Source: Limnephilus marmoratus (Eukaryota; Arthropoda; Insecta; Trichoptera; Limnephilidae). Taken from it: DNA of 64,000 nucleotides. Below the pieces are notes generated by a model. That model did no database searches, was not told where the DNA came from, and was given only the letters and a program-made list of their open reading frames with translations. The stretch spans positions 4,154,001 to 4,218,000 of the forward strand of contig OU862920.1 in the NCBI GenBank assembly GCA_917880885.1, given 5' to 3'. Positions 1 through 12,115 of this stretch are shown here, one piece after another. Each line of letters begins with the position of its first letter. The stretch's first letter is position 1. The position numbers and the translations under genes are program-made.

Positions 1-350
1 ACAACTCGCGTGCCACCTGTTGCAATTTTTTATAGAAACTTCATAATGCCAGAGCTTACCAGTATATATATATATTATATATTTAGAAGCCTTCGTTGAC
101 GTGCTCACAATAACTCACCAAATCAGATGGAACGATTTAGCGATGCATAATTTCACGATGCCAGAGCTCACTATTGTATACAGAAACCATCGCGGGCATG
201 CGCACATCAAATCACCAAAGTTTCATCGCAATCGGATGAACTGTTTAGCAATGCGTAATTTCATGATGCCAGAGCTCACTATTGTACACAGAAACCATCG
301 CGGGCATGCACACATCAAATCCCCAAAGTTTCATTGCAATCGGATAAATG
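1..350. repeat. Tandem ~108-bp repeat
   Basis: Two good copies and one degenerate copy of a unit containing atgccagagctcactattgt (marker agagct at 51, 163 and 271). Its start (actcgcgtgccacctgttgc) resembles 43281-43310, linking it to the repeat family with ttcgctcgc ends. The open frame 101-472 is a by-product of the period being a multiple of three. Confidence 0.8.
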
Positions 351-440
351 GTTTAGCAACGAACATACAAACATACAAACCCAGAAACAAATATATTTTG
401 ATTTATATATACGAGTATATATATAGATTCAACATGACAT

Positions 441-1500
441 GTGCGACTGTGCGTGCTCAGCGACAGATGTAAGATTCTTTTACCTTTTGGTGTCATCCTT
501 ATCGTCCCCGTCGTCGTCCATGGTCTTGAAGATGTCTTCGTCCAGTTTGAGACCTTCTCAAGCACTTATACACTCGAACTCATCACTGGGTCCACAGTAA
601 AACACCGGCTGCGCCACTTGAAACTACAGCTTTCCAATACAATGTTTGCTAATGTAATTAGTAATAATTATCAATCTAAGCTACAAGAACTATTGTCACG
701 GCTTGGATTAATGATGCACTACGACGCAATCACCAAAAACATATAATATAATACAACTAAGAAACTAATTAACTGAATACGGCACGGAAGCAACAGTTAT
801 TATAGGGAAAATGCAAGAGTTTTCACGAGACTACTATAAATCAGTGTAAAACATTGCGAACATCCAGATTGAAAAGGTTAATTGGATAACTTTACGCTTG
901 TTACAAATGTTTTCCTTGTGAAAACGCTGTAATTTCAATTCGCTAGCGTTCGCGGAAAATCTTGGCCGCTCTCAACAGCAATAATTGTCACTGGACGAAA
1001 CACAGCATGGTCTACTTTCTCTGATCTTATCTCATTACCATTGCACAGATTTAGCGTTGTTGTTTATGGTAATTGGTGATGAATTTAGGTTCGTCGCGAG
1101 GTGTTGCTCGTACTGAGCACGGCACGACGCGGCACTGACGCTGGGACTGTGGGACTGAAGACTGAATGTACCACGGATCGGCCCCACTGCACATGCGCCA
1201 CAAGTACCTACAACCACACTTATCAGTTTACGTAATCAATGATTTTGCTATCGCCGCTGGAGAACACAGGCGGCTAATTCAATCATTCATTTCTTATTGC
1301 GACGCGCTTCAATGTTATGATATGATGCTTAACCCGTTTCCGAAACAGACAAATAAATATGTAAATAAATAAATAAAAAATTCTTATCAATTTTAGCATA
1401 ATTGTAAGCAATAATAAAAACAAAGGCGAATGATTATAAAAAATACTAGTGAAAACATTGTTTTATTTTTATTCCTGTTTTCCTTTAAATTTTTCTTTTT
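441..1500. other. Unassigned region
   Basis: No supported gene. On the minus strand 470-560 reads GLKLDEDIFKTMDDDGDDKD before a gtaaaag donor-like site, but no acceptor or continuation is visible, so it is not called as an exon. A relatively GC-rich patch lies at about 1080-1210. (AAATA)n at 1350-1380 resembles a LINE tail. Confidence 0.4.
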
Positions 1501-1506
1501 TTATAT

Positions 1507-1965
1507 TAGCTCCACACAGGTGGCCCTGGGGAATATAATTCCCCTCAGGGCCTATGTCATCTTGTGTGGAGGGTTTTTTGGGGAGGGAAAGGAAGGAGAG
1601 GAAGTTTTGGGAAGGAAAAAGGTATGACGGGGTGGGTAGGAATCTGGGATCAGTGTGTCCAAAAGTGACGGACGAATGAATTTATCTCTTCCACTGCGGT
1701 CCAAATCCTGTTGAAAGTCCTTCTGAAGAGGTAAAAAGATCTCCCTCGACCAGTCTCTCTCTCGATCCAGCTTGCCACACAGTTGGTGAGCAGACGCATC
1801 CGCCGCCAAGATCCGGAAAAACTGACCCCCATGAACCCGGCCACCACTGCTAAGTGGTAAAAATAAACGTAGCGAACCACTTGGGGTGACCTACTTATGG
1901 CAGAGATGTTAGTTATTCAATGAATGGTTCCCGGGGTGGCGGTACCCACACCGATAATAATTTTT
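1507..1965 (+). repeat. CTCCACACAG-hairpin repeat family, copy 1
   Basis: Starts with ctccacacaggtggccctgg, an interrupted hairpin closing at tgtgtggagg, then a G-rich stretch. It ends with the family terminus: acttggggtgacctac, then aatggttcccggggtggc and ggtaccc. Similar copies are at 6836-7183, 20757-21220, 22140-22285 (minus), 26815-27190 and 47055-47440. It is non-coding and the mobilisation mechanism is not evident. Confidence 0.85.
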
Positions 1966-2044
1966 ATTAGAAAATATTCTGTAAGTGTAATGAGTAATGA
2001 CTATTATTTAATTAAATCATAATTATATGTATTTATTTTTATTT

Positions 2045-2246
2045 TTAACTTAATAATAATTTTTAACTTCGACCAAGTATATATACTTGGTCGAAGGTAA
2101 AACCTCAACTTGTAATATTTAATGAATGAAGACAATATTTGCGAAACTTGCAAAAATCAGAAAAAGATACGGTCACATCTAGGACTCGAACCCAGGACCT
2201 ATGACTTATCGGGTCAGTGCTCTACCAACTGAGCTAATGTGCCCCT
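2045..2246 (-). repeat. tRNA-derived SINE, copy 1
   Basis: On the minus strand a tRNA-like head (2172-2244) has A-box TAGCTCAGTTGG, an anticodon loop reading GAT, and B-box GGTTCGAGTCC, with acceptor arms paired except for one mismatch. Position 33 is C instead of the near-universal T, and there is a body behind it: gttt-cg-aatattgtcttcat, then an AT-rich tail. The same body follows a different tRNA-like head at 53514. The pol III promoter boxes are intact, so it could be mistaken for a tRNA-Ile gene. Confidence 0.8.
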
Positions 2247-2259
2247 ATCCGATTCGGTC

Positions 2260-3480
2260 ATATTTAACTATATCATTATTCGACTAAACGCATATTTTTG
2301 TTGGCTGCTATCTTTATGTATGATTGCAATTTCATACAGATAAATTCCTATCGAGGGAATTTCATTTAATTACCGTCTCGGGTCAGCAAATGTGCAGATC
2401 TTCAAAAATAACATGTTCTTTGAAGAAACTTAAAGTGTTCAAGAGAAATATGTTATAAAACGGTAGAAAATCGTAATGTCGCGGCTTAACAACACTTGGT
2501 CATTGAGAACTGTTGCTTATTCTTGTCGATCTGCAGTCATGCTAGGGAACGATGAGAAGTTACCCAAATTTATCTTATCATTCCTTATCGATCGAATTGC
2601 TAGAGGGCTTGGTTGTCGTAACTGAAAATGGTTCTAAACGTTTAAATTGCGTGATAAACATTTAAATTTGACATACGAGTACAATGCACCCATCCATTAT
2701 TCATTCCTGTTGCCGTAATAGGTAACACAACCTGTGGCGAAACCCCAAGCAGCCATTAAGAGGTAATAGCACCGGTGAGAAATCTCGACGGTAGGTATTT
2801 TAAAAAATTCTCGCTATCGCACCGCGCTCAAAAAAGAACTAGCTATCGATGTGTTGGTGAGACCACGTGAGTGTTTGGCTTGTACACCCTCTCGCCCCCT
2901 CTGCGTCTCATGCCTACCGTCTTTCGCCTCATACCGCCATATCCAATATTCTGTTTAGATAAAGCATGTTTCGACTTATTTCGTCGCTAATGAAGTTTTT
3001 GAATCGGCCTTGCGGTGTGACAGAAAAAGGGCCCATTATTTTTAAACGCACGAGGTCTGCTATTGTCGGTTATTTATAAATATCGTCGATAGGTATTGTA
3101 ACAATGTCTTCTGTTCACGCTTATTACCGACAAATTACGAATTATTTTACTAGAACTCTATGTAGGTTAGTAGTTTTAAAGTTTTCACTGTATTTGCGTT
3201 TATAAATATGCAGTCAAACCAACTACATCGAATTATTATATACATACATATGATTATTCTCTATGATACATTAGTTATTATTGAAAATTAGTATTAACCT
3301 CTCAGGCCTCGGGCCTGTTTTTCGAAAAGTCAAAATATTTCCGCTTTCCAATAAATTCCAAATAACTTTAATATTTGTGAACGCATCCGAAAACTAAAAA
3401 CTGTTTTTGAAAGATGATGAAATACGCTTTCAAATTTTATAATTCGAAATAAACATATAATTTTGTTTTTATTTTATTAA
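2260..3480. other. Intergenic, no gene seen
   Basis: AT-rich with short GC-richer patches at 2700-2960. No open frame with family signals and no paired repeats recognised. Confidence 0.4.
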
Positions 3481-3483
3481 TAA

Positions 3484-3770
3484 CTAGCAGACCCGGCCAC
3501 ACGTTGCTGTGGCTAACGAAACACAACGCCATTTACCCAACCTTTATAAAATCCACACCATCCGCTCGCCAGCTGCCCGCTGCGCGCTGCCCTTTGCCTA
3601 AATTGAATATTTGAATTTCTTGGCTTTTCTCTACTATAATAAGCATTTATTATACACATAAACCTTCCTCTTAAATCACTCTATCTATTGGTGAAAACCG
3701 CATGAAAATCTGTTGCGTAGTTTAAAAGATTTATGCGCACATACATTTTGAGCGACTTCATTTTATACTA
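3484..3770 (+). repeat. Dispersed repeat with cagacccggccacacgttgc start
   Basis: Shares gttgctgtggctaacgaaac and a ctctatctattggtgaaaac block with 3890-4655 and, inverted, with 41470-41785. Similar 3' parts are common in arthropod genomes and resemble the ends of non-LTR or SINE elements; the superfamily is not assigned. Confidence 0.65.
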
Positions 3771-3889
3771 TGTAATGATGATGATACCACAAAACTTAAA
3801 TTTCTACTCATATAATTTGGCACTTACCTATCTTATTAAAAAAAAAACTCAAAAATGCATATGCAACAAAAATGTATTTTTGACCGATT

Positions 3890-4655
3890 ATCTCTATCTC
3901 TACATATTATAAAGTCCCCCGCGCCGTCTGTCTGTCTATTCGCGATAAACTCGAAAACTACTGAACGGATTTTCCTGCGGTTTTCACCAATATACAGTGT
4001 ATTTCGTGAGGAAGGTTTAAGTATGCAATTTGTCAATGATTTGTGTAAATTGGTTGAAACATAACGATAATTGTTAGAAGTGTCGGAAATAAGTCCAGCC
4101 GCCTGGTAGCTTTCATCGAAAACGCTGCACAATCCTTTTGGGATATAACAAAACAATTAATGGTGGGATATTCCTCTTTTATAGATCTACAAAAAAGTCC
4201 GCGAAGGCATATATCTATCTTTTACGGATAGCTTACTATACACATTATATCTAAAATGCAATTGATAAGAATAATAAGATAAGAAGATAGAATGCGTATA
4301 GTAAAAGATAGATATATGCCATCGCGGACTTTTTTGTAGATCTAAAAAGAGGAATATCCCACCAAGCGTTGTTTTGTTATATCCCAAAAGGATTAGGCAG
4401 CGTTTTCGATGAAAGCTACCAGGCGGCTGGAATTTTTCCGACACTTCTAACAATTATCGTTATGTTTCAACCAATTTACACAAATCCTTGACAAATTACA
4501 TACGTAAACCTTCCTCACGAAACACTCTATCTATTGGTGAAAACCGCATGAAAATCCGTTCAGTAGTTTTCGAGTTTATCGCGAACAGACAGACAGACAG
4601 ACAGACAGACAGAAAGACGGCGCGGGGGACTTTACTTTATAATATGTAGAGATAA
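3890..4655. mobile_element. Foldback element: ~340-bp inverted arms, ~75-bp loop
   Basis: Left arm about 3890-4228, right arm about 4300-4655, imperfect inverse copies. The outer ends read tctctacatattataaagt and its inverse. Each arm contains the dispersed-repeat block tctattggtgaaaaccgcat and a (CAGA)n tract. No TSD was confirmed. The RNA would form a long double-stranded hairpin. Confidence 0.85.
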
Positions 4656-5034
4656 AAAAGGTTTAAAAATAGCCCACCTTAAGTTTTTTTCTAATTAAAA
4701 TTACGATAACGAAAAAGATAAAAGCACTTACATATTTTATTAGACAATTAAATCTAAATGGATTTATTGTGTTGTGTGTATCATACGTGTGAGTTGACAT
4801 GTTTGTAAATAATAATGTTTAAAATGTTAGATATATCGCTTGCTGAGGTTTGATTTGTACTCCTGTATTTTTGAGTTTCTTTAAGCAGTAAATACAAAAA
4901 AGGATGTGTTAGTTCGTTCAAAATTCAATCAAAAATGTTGGTCTTTTACCTATAGATAGATTTACCTACACATTTTTTTTTAATATTTATTACAGTCAGT
5001 TTGAAATAAAGGAAACAAATATATAATTTTTTTA

Positions 5035-5135
5035 AACTTCAAAACTTTTTATTTTTATTTTCAACTTTATAAAACCTTAAATTGTAATATTTAATTACAT
5101 GAAGACAATATTAGCGAAACTTCAACCCAAGGCTT
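5035..5135 (-). repeat. tRNA-derived SINE, copy 3 (headless body and tail)
   Basis: Minus-strand gaagtttcgctaatattgtc, then ttcat and an AT-rich tail as in copy 1. No tRNA head. Confidence 0.7.
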
Positions 5136-5159
5136 CAGGCCCAACTTCATAGTACAAAA

Positions 5160-6590
5160 AAAAGTGCAAAAATCACTTACTTCGCAATTTTTGCAATAAA
5201 ATAAAAGCACTTAGAAAAAAAACCAACAACGCTAAAGGCTTTGTACCAGTTCACATAAGGAAAAAGGTTGAAGCAAACGTTTTACGTATGAGAAAAGCTA
5301 TAGTTTGAGCAGTAAATTACAGAAAAGAGCAAGAAAACACGGCACAAAGTGATAAAGTAAAAAATCTGAAAATGGACAAAAAAATGCCGCAAACCATGTT
5401 TTTGGTGATCATACAAAATGTTCGTCATACTATTGCAAGTCGGAGAAGTATACTAATGATCCAAATTTAGTAAGCGATCTTCAAGATTGTGGAACAGGAC
5501 TGATATTCAACAATTATTGTCGTCTCTAATAGCAAATGCAGAAAGTCTTATTATTAACGTGACAAATAACACTGTGGAGCAATTCAACAACGTTATAGCC
5601 AAATTTATAGGCGGAAAAAGAGCAAATTTTACAAAAATGGGATAACTTCAGCAGTTGAGCTTCTTGAGCAGTAACTTCGTGGAATAGTGAAATGACAACC
5701 CATTCACGAATACAAAAAAAATCCAAGGCCACAGTCCTGGCAACTACACGAAGCATTTTATTGAAAGAAAACGACGTTCGAAGGAGACAATACAGAGGTG
5801 TCGAAAAATAAAACTAAGGTATTACGAAAACACGACAGAAAAGAGAAAAAAAGTTACAGGGCCTGATGAAAATTATGGTCAATTGGAATTAGATCCAGAT
5901 ATGCCAGCTGAATTATTTGAAACGATAAAGAGGAATTTTTCAAAGAATTATCTCCATCGAATAAGGATGAACTCGAAAGGAATACGGTGGGCCAAAGCAA
6001 TAATAATTTGTGGACAATTGAAAGGCGTAAGCGGCTTACAGCTTCTAACTTTGGACAAAAATATGTAAGCTACGGCCAAAAACTTCAGTTGCGAGAGTAT
6101 TAAACTCGCTACTGTACTCGCCATTTAAAGGAAATATGGCCACAAATTATGGGAAAGAAAATGAAAACCAAGCAATTGAGCAATTTACAAAAGAAACAAA
6201 ATTAGAGGTATTCGCCTGTGGACTATTTATCGATGAAAACAAAAACTTTTTAGCGGCAAGTCCGGATGGCCTTTTTGGCAAGGATTCTATAATTGAAGTG
6301 AAATGCCCATATAGTATAGTAAATATGTCACCAGAAGAAGGATTTGAACAAAAAAAATTGATAACTGTAAAATTGAAGACAATGCTTCAACATTAAAACG
6401 GAATCACAATTACTTCTACCAAGTACAAGGCCAGTTACACATTACTCGTCGTAAATACTGTTATTTTGTCGTGTGGAGTCCTAAAGGTTTGCCGTATGAA
6501 AAAATTGAAAGGGACGATTCAATCTGGAAAAAACTTGAACCACTGTTAGAAAAACTTCTACCACCAATGCCTTTTACCAGAAACAATTGA
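5160..6590 (+). pseudogene. Broken transposase-like gene with C-terminal YqaJ-type nuclease domain
   Basis: Pieces in different frames are collinear. 5410-5640 encodes HVFGDHTKCSSYYCKSEKYT and IINVTNNTVEQFNNVIAKFI, typical of the end of a transposase-like domain of insect elements. 6000-6580 encodes ERRKRLTASNFGQ, ATNYGKENENQAIEQFTKET, FIDENKNFLAASPDGLFGKD, IIEVKCPYS and, after a frameshift, FYQVQGQLHITRRKYCYFVV with WSPKG. The D of SPDGL, the E-x-K of IIEVKCP and the Q of YQVQGQLH are the catalytic pattern of the YqaJ/lambda-exonuclease fold. Several stops and frameshifts make it non-functional. A Mutator-like transposase fused to YqaJ is my inference for the parent. Confidence 0.7.
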
Positions 6591-6835
6591 CGGTCGCATA
6601 TCAAGAAATTTACCGGCGAGAGAAAGATCTAAATCATAAATTGTTTAAAATTCATTGTATAGTGGTAAAAAATTTTGTACAATAAAGTGTTTACAAACAA
6701 AAAATTTCAATTAATCACTGAAGGCAATGTAAGCGACTCTCAACTAAAAATTTGAAACAGATTTTTTTTAAAAACATAAACCTCACATTGGAGGCACCGA
6801 GGAAAAATAATCGCTCAGGGACTTTGTTGGAGAAG

Positions 6836-7183
6836 TTGTTGGACATCATTGGAGAAGCTGTGTGGAGGGTATTTTTAGGATAAGGAAGGAAAGGAAGTTT
6901 TGGGTAGGGAAAAGGTAGGTAAAAGTATGAAATGATGGTGGAGAGTCCAGCTGTAGAGATCAAAAGATCTTCCTCTTCCAGTTTCTCCCAATCCGGCCCG
7001 CCACGCAGTAAGTGGACAAAATTATCCGCCACCAAAACCCATGCAGACCTCATCCGTGAACCCGGGAACCCAGGCTCTGTCACCAAACATAGAGGACCAC
7101 TTGCGGTGACCAAGTGGCGGGGGTGTTGGTTATCCAATAAATGGTTCCCGGGGCGATGGTACCTAAAACGCCTCCCAAATTGA
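6836..7183 (+). repeat. CTCCACACAG-hairpin repeat family, copy 2 (5' truncated)
   Basis: Retains the 3' stem of the hairpin (gctgtgtggaggg) and then follows the family to ccaataaatggttcccgggg and cgcctcccaaattg. Open frames on both strands here are incidental. Confidence 0.85.
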
Positions 7184-7204
7184 AAATTTATTATAGTACT
7201 TGAC

Positions 7205-7850
7205 ATAAAAAAATTTAATTTTGCACAATTTTAGTATGAAAGCTCGGTCAGTATTGGTATACCGCGATGAGTCACTAAACAGAAAAAAAACGAATAAAAA
7301 ATATCGATTACTCGGGCAAGGACAACACTAGTCTACCGATAAAATTCTTTACATCACTACTTCGCATTATATGTATGTATTTGTCAAAACCCACGTTCCC
7401 CGGCCCCCCTCAGGAGAAATGAGCGAAAGGGACACCTGCACGTCGGGCCGAAAATACCTAAATAAAATCTTCGAAATCGATGTTTTGTATTCCCCATTTT
7501 TCTTCTCCAAAACTGGACGGATTTAAAATTTTTTTTTCACTAACTGTATTAAAAGAAAATATTCTATGTCGGTACGTTTTGCTTTTTTCAAAATACATTG
7601 TTTAGTTTGTATACTGAACGTTTTTTGACGGCGTTTAAATTAGGCAATTTTATTCATTTTTGGAAGGTCGTAACTTCTATGAGAAGTAAATTATCAAAAA
7701 AAACAAAACGTACCGACACGCTAGTGGTCAATATCTATATTATGTAAAAAAAAATTTTGCTCTAGGGTCAAAATCCAGAGAGATAAACGGGGAATACGTT
7801 TGTATAGAAAAGCGCAGCTAGTATTTCCTCTTAATAGGCCTTTTACATAC
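7205..7850. repeat. Non-coding repeat with nested inverted segments
   Basis: tcggtacgttttg (about 7569) is inverted at about 7702, and an outer pair (gtattccccattttt / gggggaatac-like) lies near 7490 and 7795. It ends agcgcagctagtatt, a terminus seen on many arthropod repeats. No gene seen. Confidence 0.5.
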
Positions 7851-8020
7851 AGGGTGTTAAGGGGCGTACTTGACTTACTTTAACCAGTGATTCCTGACAT
7901 TATTTGGACTAAAAAATGTAGATGAAATTTTTCACTTTTTTTTCAAATTTTTTTTCTTCTAAATCAAACAAAAAAAAATTCTTCCGCGTGTCATCACTGG
8001 TCACATTGATATATATTTGT
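7849..8020. repeat. Repeat related to 36615-37025
   Basis: Contains cagggtgttaaggggcgtac and aaccagtgattcctgacatt, both found in the 36.6-37.0 kb element. Confidence 0.6.
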
Positions 8021-8028
8021 ATATATAG

Positions 8029-8444
8029 GTTGTCCGGGGGTAAAGTGCATTAACTTCGGGAGGTGATTCTACATGATAGTGTAAGTAAAAAAGATAAATA
8101 ACTTTTTTCGAAATTCCAACTTTTAGGGGTAGTTTTGTGGTAAAAACGTAAAATTTGACCGGCGTGCGCGGCCAGCTTTATTATTTTCCGCTGTTTTCCG
8201 GCCAGCTTTATTATTTTACGATACGGGCCAATCACCACCATTTATTGTTGCCACGATAGTGCCCGGCAGGCTCCCGGCAGGCTCCCGGCAAGTAAGATCG
8301 TACCTCACACTAAGGATTTTTAGTAGGTAGATCTTTTTGAATGGGAAAAAAATGTTGGAATTTCGAAAAAAGTTATTTATCTTTTACTCCTACCATCGTG
8401 TAGAATCACCTCCCGAAATTAATGCACTTTACCCCCGGACACCC
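8029..8444. mobile_element. Inverted-repeat element with ~95-bp arms
   Basis: Left arm 8029-8128 (tgtccgggggtaaagtgcat...) is matched in inverse by 8350-8444. The centre holds two copies of ggccagctttattatttt and three of ggctcccggca. MITE-like; no TSD assigned. Confidence 0.8.
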
Positions 8445-8454
8445 TGTATACAAT

Positions 8455-8477
8455 ATATACATATATATATATATATA

Positions 8478-8519
<42 letters not shown>

Positions 8520-8525
8520 TTTTTG
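8455..8525. repeat. AT microsatellite and T run
   Basis: (AT)n on both sides of an A run, then a long T run, directly after the inverted-repeat element. Confidence 0.85.
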
Positions 8526-8748
8526 GAAATTATTTTGTAAATTCTTAAAATATAAACAAATAAATTATTAAAAAAAATTATGATATTAATGGTTTTTTTT
8601 CATCGACCGGCAAAAAAACGCCCGAAATTCGGGCTTCCAGACTAGAATTTCCCCTTAAAAAAAAAATAATAAAATTGCACATATCATATCTGTATTAGAT
8701 ATTTGTAATACGTAACAATAATTCATATAGATTTCATAGACACTTTCT

Positions 8749-9319
8749 CCACTGGAGCGATTTTGGTCGAAAAATGGACCACTTTTATTTTTCGGCGATT
8801 GATTTCGGCCCAATAATGGACCACATCCACAGCCGTTTATTTTAACACGAAGCTATTGAAACGCTTCATCTACTATAACCATAGATGGCACAAATCCGAA
8901 CTTCGTTGACTATTTTAGAACAATGTTAAAAATAAATTTTTAAAATATTTTTTCCCGCCGAATTTTTGAACAGCTGTTTACGGATAAAATTAAGTCCTTT
9001 TTCCATAGATATTCACTTTTCATTATCAAGTACACCACAGATAATATACAAAAACTGAAAATATTAATATGTTGAACCGAATAAGTATCCCTTACGGCAG
9101 TTTCAATAAAAAAAACAATTATAAATCCTACAAACATGAGTAAACGGTAAAATACAGGTTAATTCATTGGCTATATAGCACAATAAGTTTTTTGGTCTTC
9201 GTGTTAAAATTCGAAGGTGTGATTTTTTTTAATGTTGGTGAAAAATTTACAAAATGACCTTCTGGGAAATCTCAAGCAATCGAGGCAAATTTATTTATTT
9301 CGCGTGATCGCTCCAGTGG
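8749..9319. mobile_element. TIR element of ~570 bp
   Basis: Terminal ccactggagcga at 8749-8760 is inverted at 9308-9319. Further inner similarity (aacacgaag / cttcgtgtt). No coding capacity seen; TSD not clear. Confidence 0.6.
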
Positions 9320-9608
9320 ATAGCATTGTACAAATGACACTAGTGACAATGTACTAACCATGGCAATATTGTTATTATATAATTCAAGATGGAATGTTTT
9401 GACTCGTTTGAAAAAACTCTTTTTTCTATATTTGTCTTCGTAATGAATTTAGCCAGTAACTTTTATAACGCTTAACCATAGACATTCAAATTGATAGACA
9501 AGCCCAACACAGAAGAGGAACAAATCTGGCGTGACCTCTGTCCTCTACCGTTCTGTGATATGTATCTGACATGTCTGACAATGAGCGCTTTTATAATTTA
9601 CCCCAAGG

Positions 9609-11847
9609 CAGGGCCGTATTTACACTTTTCATTGGTATAGGCCACTTCATTTGCGCCGCCCCTTCCTCCTTCTTAGAAGTTGCCACCTATCAGCACTCAC
9701 TTGAAGGCTTTTATTAGGTGACGCACTATTATTTTAAAAATAAATATTCAAGCATAGGTTAAGTAGGTATTCAAAAATGAAATAAAGAATTAATTATTTG
9801 TAAAATAAAAGTGTAACATGAAACAAGAATTAGAATTTTTTACGGGATTTTTTATTTGAAAAAATCATTTATAATAGCTTCATAGTTGCTTGTATGCAGA
9901 GAAGATCAGAAGAGCGTTTTTATTGCGGTAATGAAGACCTTTTTATTTGACGTTGGTATTTCTTCATTCGCTTTAAACAGGAAACACTCCAGAACAATTT
10001 GTGGCCGGAGTGTAAAGTGCGACGCGGAAGGCTATATTCAAGTTTGGGTGAACGTTGCACAGACATGGTTTCCTCAAAAACTTTCCTTAAAAAGATTTAG
10101 TAATGATGTAGATTCATGTTTCTCTGCCGTCTTATTAGAGGAAATGTGACCTTGAAAGTGTACCCATAAACAGGCATCTGCCTAGTATGGTGATCTAATG
10201 TATCTTCTCAAGTAAATGTATTAATTATGTAACATGTACTTATAAATAAATAAATAAATTCCCGAACTAAATCGCCTTCTAAATCATTGCACAAGAGACT
10301 GAGCCTTTTCTCAGACTCTTTTAAAAAAAAAATATTTTTTCTTTGAAGTATTATGCCCTCATATTATGCCTTATGCCTTCGTATATGCCTTACCTCTAAT
10401 TCAGATCTCAGTCAGGAAGTTGTTTCAATATCCTCATTTGATGTTTCGTCTATATTTTTTTTTCTCTTTGGGTCATCTTACTCTGAATGTCGTCGTGATA
10501 TTGTTAAAGTGTGCTCATTTCAATTGCACTTTCTTCGATATAATCAAAGTTTTCTTGCTCTGGTATAATATACTCGAGAAGAGATCCATAAAAATCATAT
10601 ACCGTCAGTACATCAACAGATGAGCTGTGAATCTGAGCACTCACCTCTATTTAGTCTTTCCAAAATAGCATTCCAAAATACGATTAGTAGCCAAATAAAG
10701 GTAGCCCACTGCCCGAACATTTTTTATGAAATATTCGCACCATAATCGAAGCAATCCGCGTTCCCGTACGGGATCACTGGGCGTCTAAAGGTTCCTTTAA
10801 AGGGGGAAATAGGCGTAGAGGCTTCAAAAATTCATTTTTTTCATAAATCGATGGTAGAACTATTCAAAAATATTTTCTGAAAATTTCAAATCAAAATTTC
10901 ACCCCATTTAAAAGTTATATGCGTTTGAGTGAGTGTCCCTCGGTCGAACTACCACTATTTTACTGCCACTCTTTTTTTCAAACGCATTTTTCTTGAAACT
11001 ACTTTTTTCGAATTTGTGTAAACTCTAACTCCTACAGTTTTTGATCAATCGTTATCAAACTAAGAACATAGTTTCTTTATATAAATGCGCTCTATTTGAA
11101 CCTCAATCCTAAACAATATCTTTATTTTAACTATTTTCTTGTGGCAAAAAAACCTTTAAAAAGGATGGTAAAAAATCATAAGTAAGTACTAAATTTTCAC
11201 ATTTATCGAAAAAATATTAATTTTCGATTTTTGTGAGGTTGAGTGAAGTTGAAGAAATGAGGTTCAAATAGAAGAAACACTAATAAAATACTAATTTTCT
11301 TTGAAAAATTGATTTGGGATGAAAATTGTGAACTCCAGGAGTTACACAAATTTTCCAGCCGGATGGCGATTTACAATCCGCGGCAGTTGACATCTCCGTT
11401 ATTTTTTTAGGAAAATATTTGAAAATTTTAGATTATGCTCTTGAATATGTATGTGTAAAATGACCGCAAGGTATAAATAAAAAAATATATATTCCTTATG
11501 TGTTAAAAAATTCATGAAAACCACTAAAAATACGAAGTCCTACACCTATTTCTCCCCTTAAACGCTCTTGCAATAAAGGTAGCCCACTGCCAAAGCATTT
11601 TTTTGTGAAATATTCGCACCATAATCACCGGTCCCGTATTGGACCGTTGGGCCTTGAACGACACAAATCCGCGGGCGTCTAAAGGTTAATAGATAGAAAA
11701 CTCTATCTATCCACAGTGACTTTTTGTTGTTGTCTAGGTATAATCGTACACAAAATTAACGGCTTACCAAAGCGAGCGAGCGCCGCCCCCTGAACTCTGC
11801 CGCCCCTAGGCCGCGGCCTATAAGGCCTATTGACAAATCCAGGACTG
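9609..11847. mobile_element. hAT-like DNA transposon with 8-bp target duplication
   Basis: Imperfect terminal inverted repeats (left cagggccgtatttac, right the reverse of aaatccaggactg) are bounded by the direct repeat ccccaagg at 9601-9608 and 11848-11855. An 8-bp TSD is the hAT signature. Length is 2.24 kb. The interior shows no convincing transposase and contains a nested element at about 10796-11566. The open frame 9886-10149 (+) inside it is unrecognised. Confidence 0.75.
10696..11686. repeat. Nested inverted-repeat element between ~95-bp direct repeats
   Basis: An inner unit begins tttaaagggggaaatagg (about 10796) and ends with the imperfect inverse ctatttctccccttaaa (about 11566). It is flanked by two similar ~95-bp segments (aaaggtagcccactgcc ... 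gcgtctaaaggtt) at 10696-10792 and 11573-11686. The duplication is far too long for a TSD, so it is either a composite element or a local duplication. No coding sequence seen. Confidence 0.6.
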
Positions 11848-12115
11848 CCCCAAGGCTCGTAGAAAATGCGTTTAACAAGGTTAGATCAAAAAAACAAAGG
11901 CTACCGTCTAACTGTGCCAGTGTCATTTCATTCCTCTTTACAAAATTAATCATTTTATATAGATAATAGTTTTAAAATAGTATTGTAAATTAGTGTAATA
12001 TAGTTTTTACTTGTATATTTGTTATCACTGTAAGTATTTGTGTTAATAATTGGTTCTTCGGAGCAGTTAAGGTAAGATTTTTTTTTTGATTTGTGTGCTG
12101 TAGATTTATTCGAAA

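Noticed and set aside
353..565. Minus-strand acidic exon (DEDIFKTMDDDGDDKDD) with a donor-like site
   Set aside because: No acceptor, no neighbouring exon and no recognised protein; an acidic codon run alone is weak evidence.
2172..2244. Functional tRNA-Ile gene on the minus strand
   Set aside because: Acceptor mismatch, C at position 33, and the SINE body shared with 53514 and 5035 indicate a tRNA-derived SINE.
8337..8540. 67-residue + frame rich in I/Y/K
   Set aside because: Formed by the arm of an inverted-repeat element running into an AT microsatellite.
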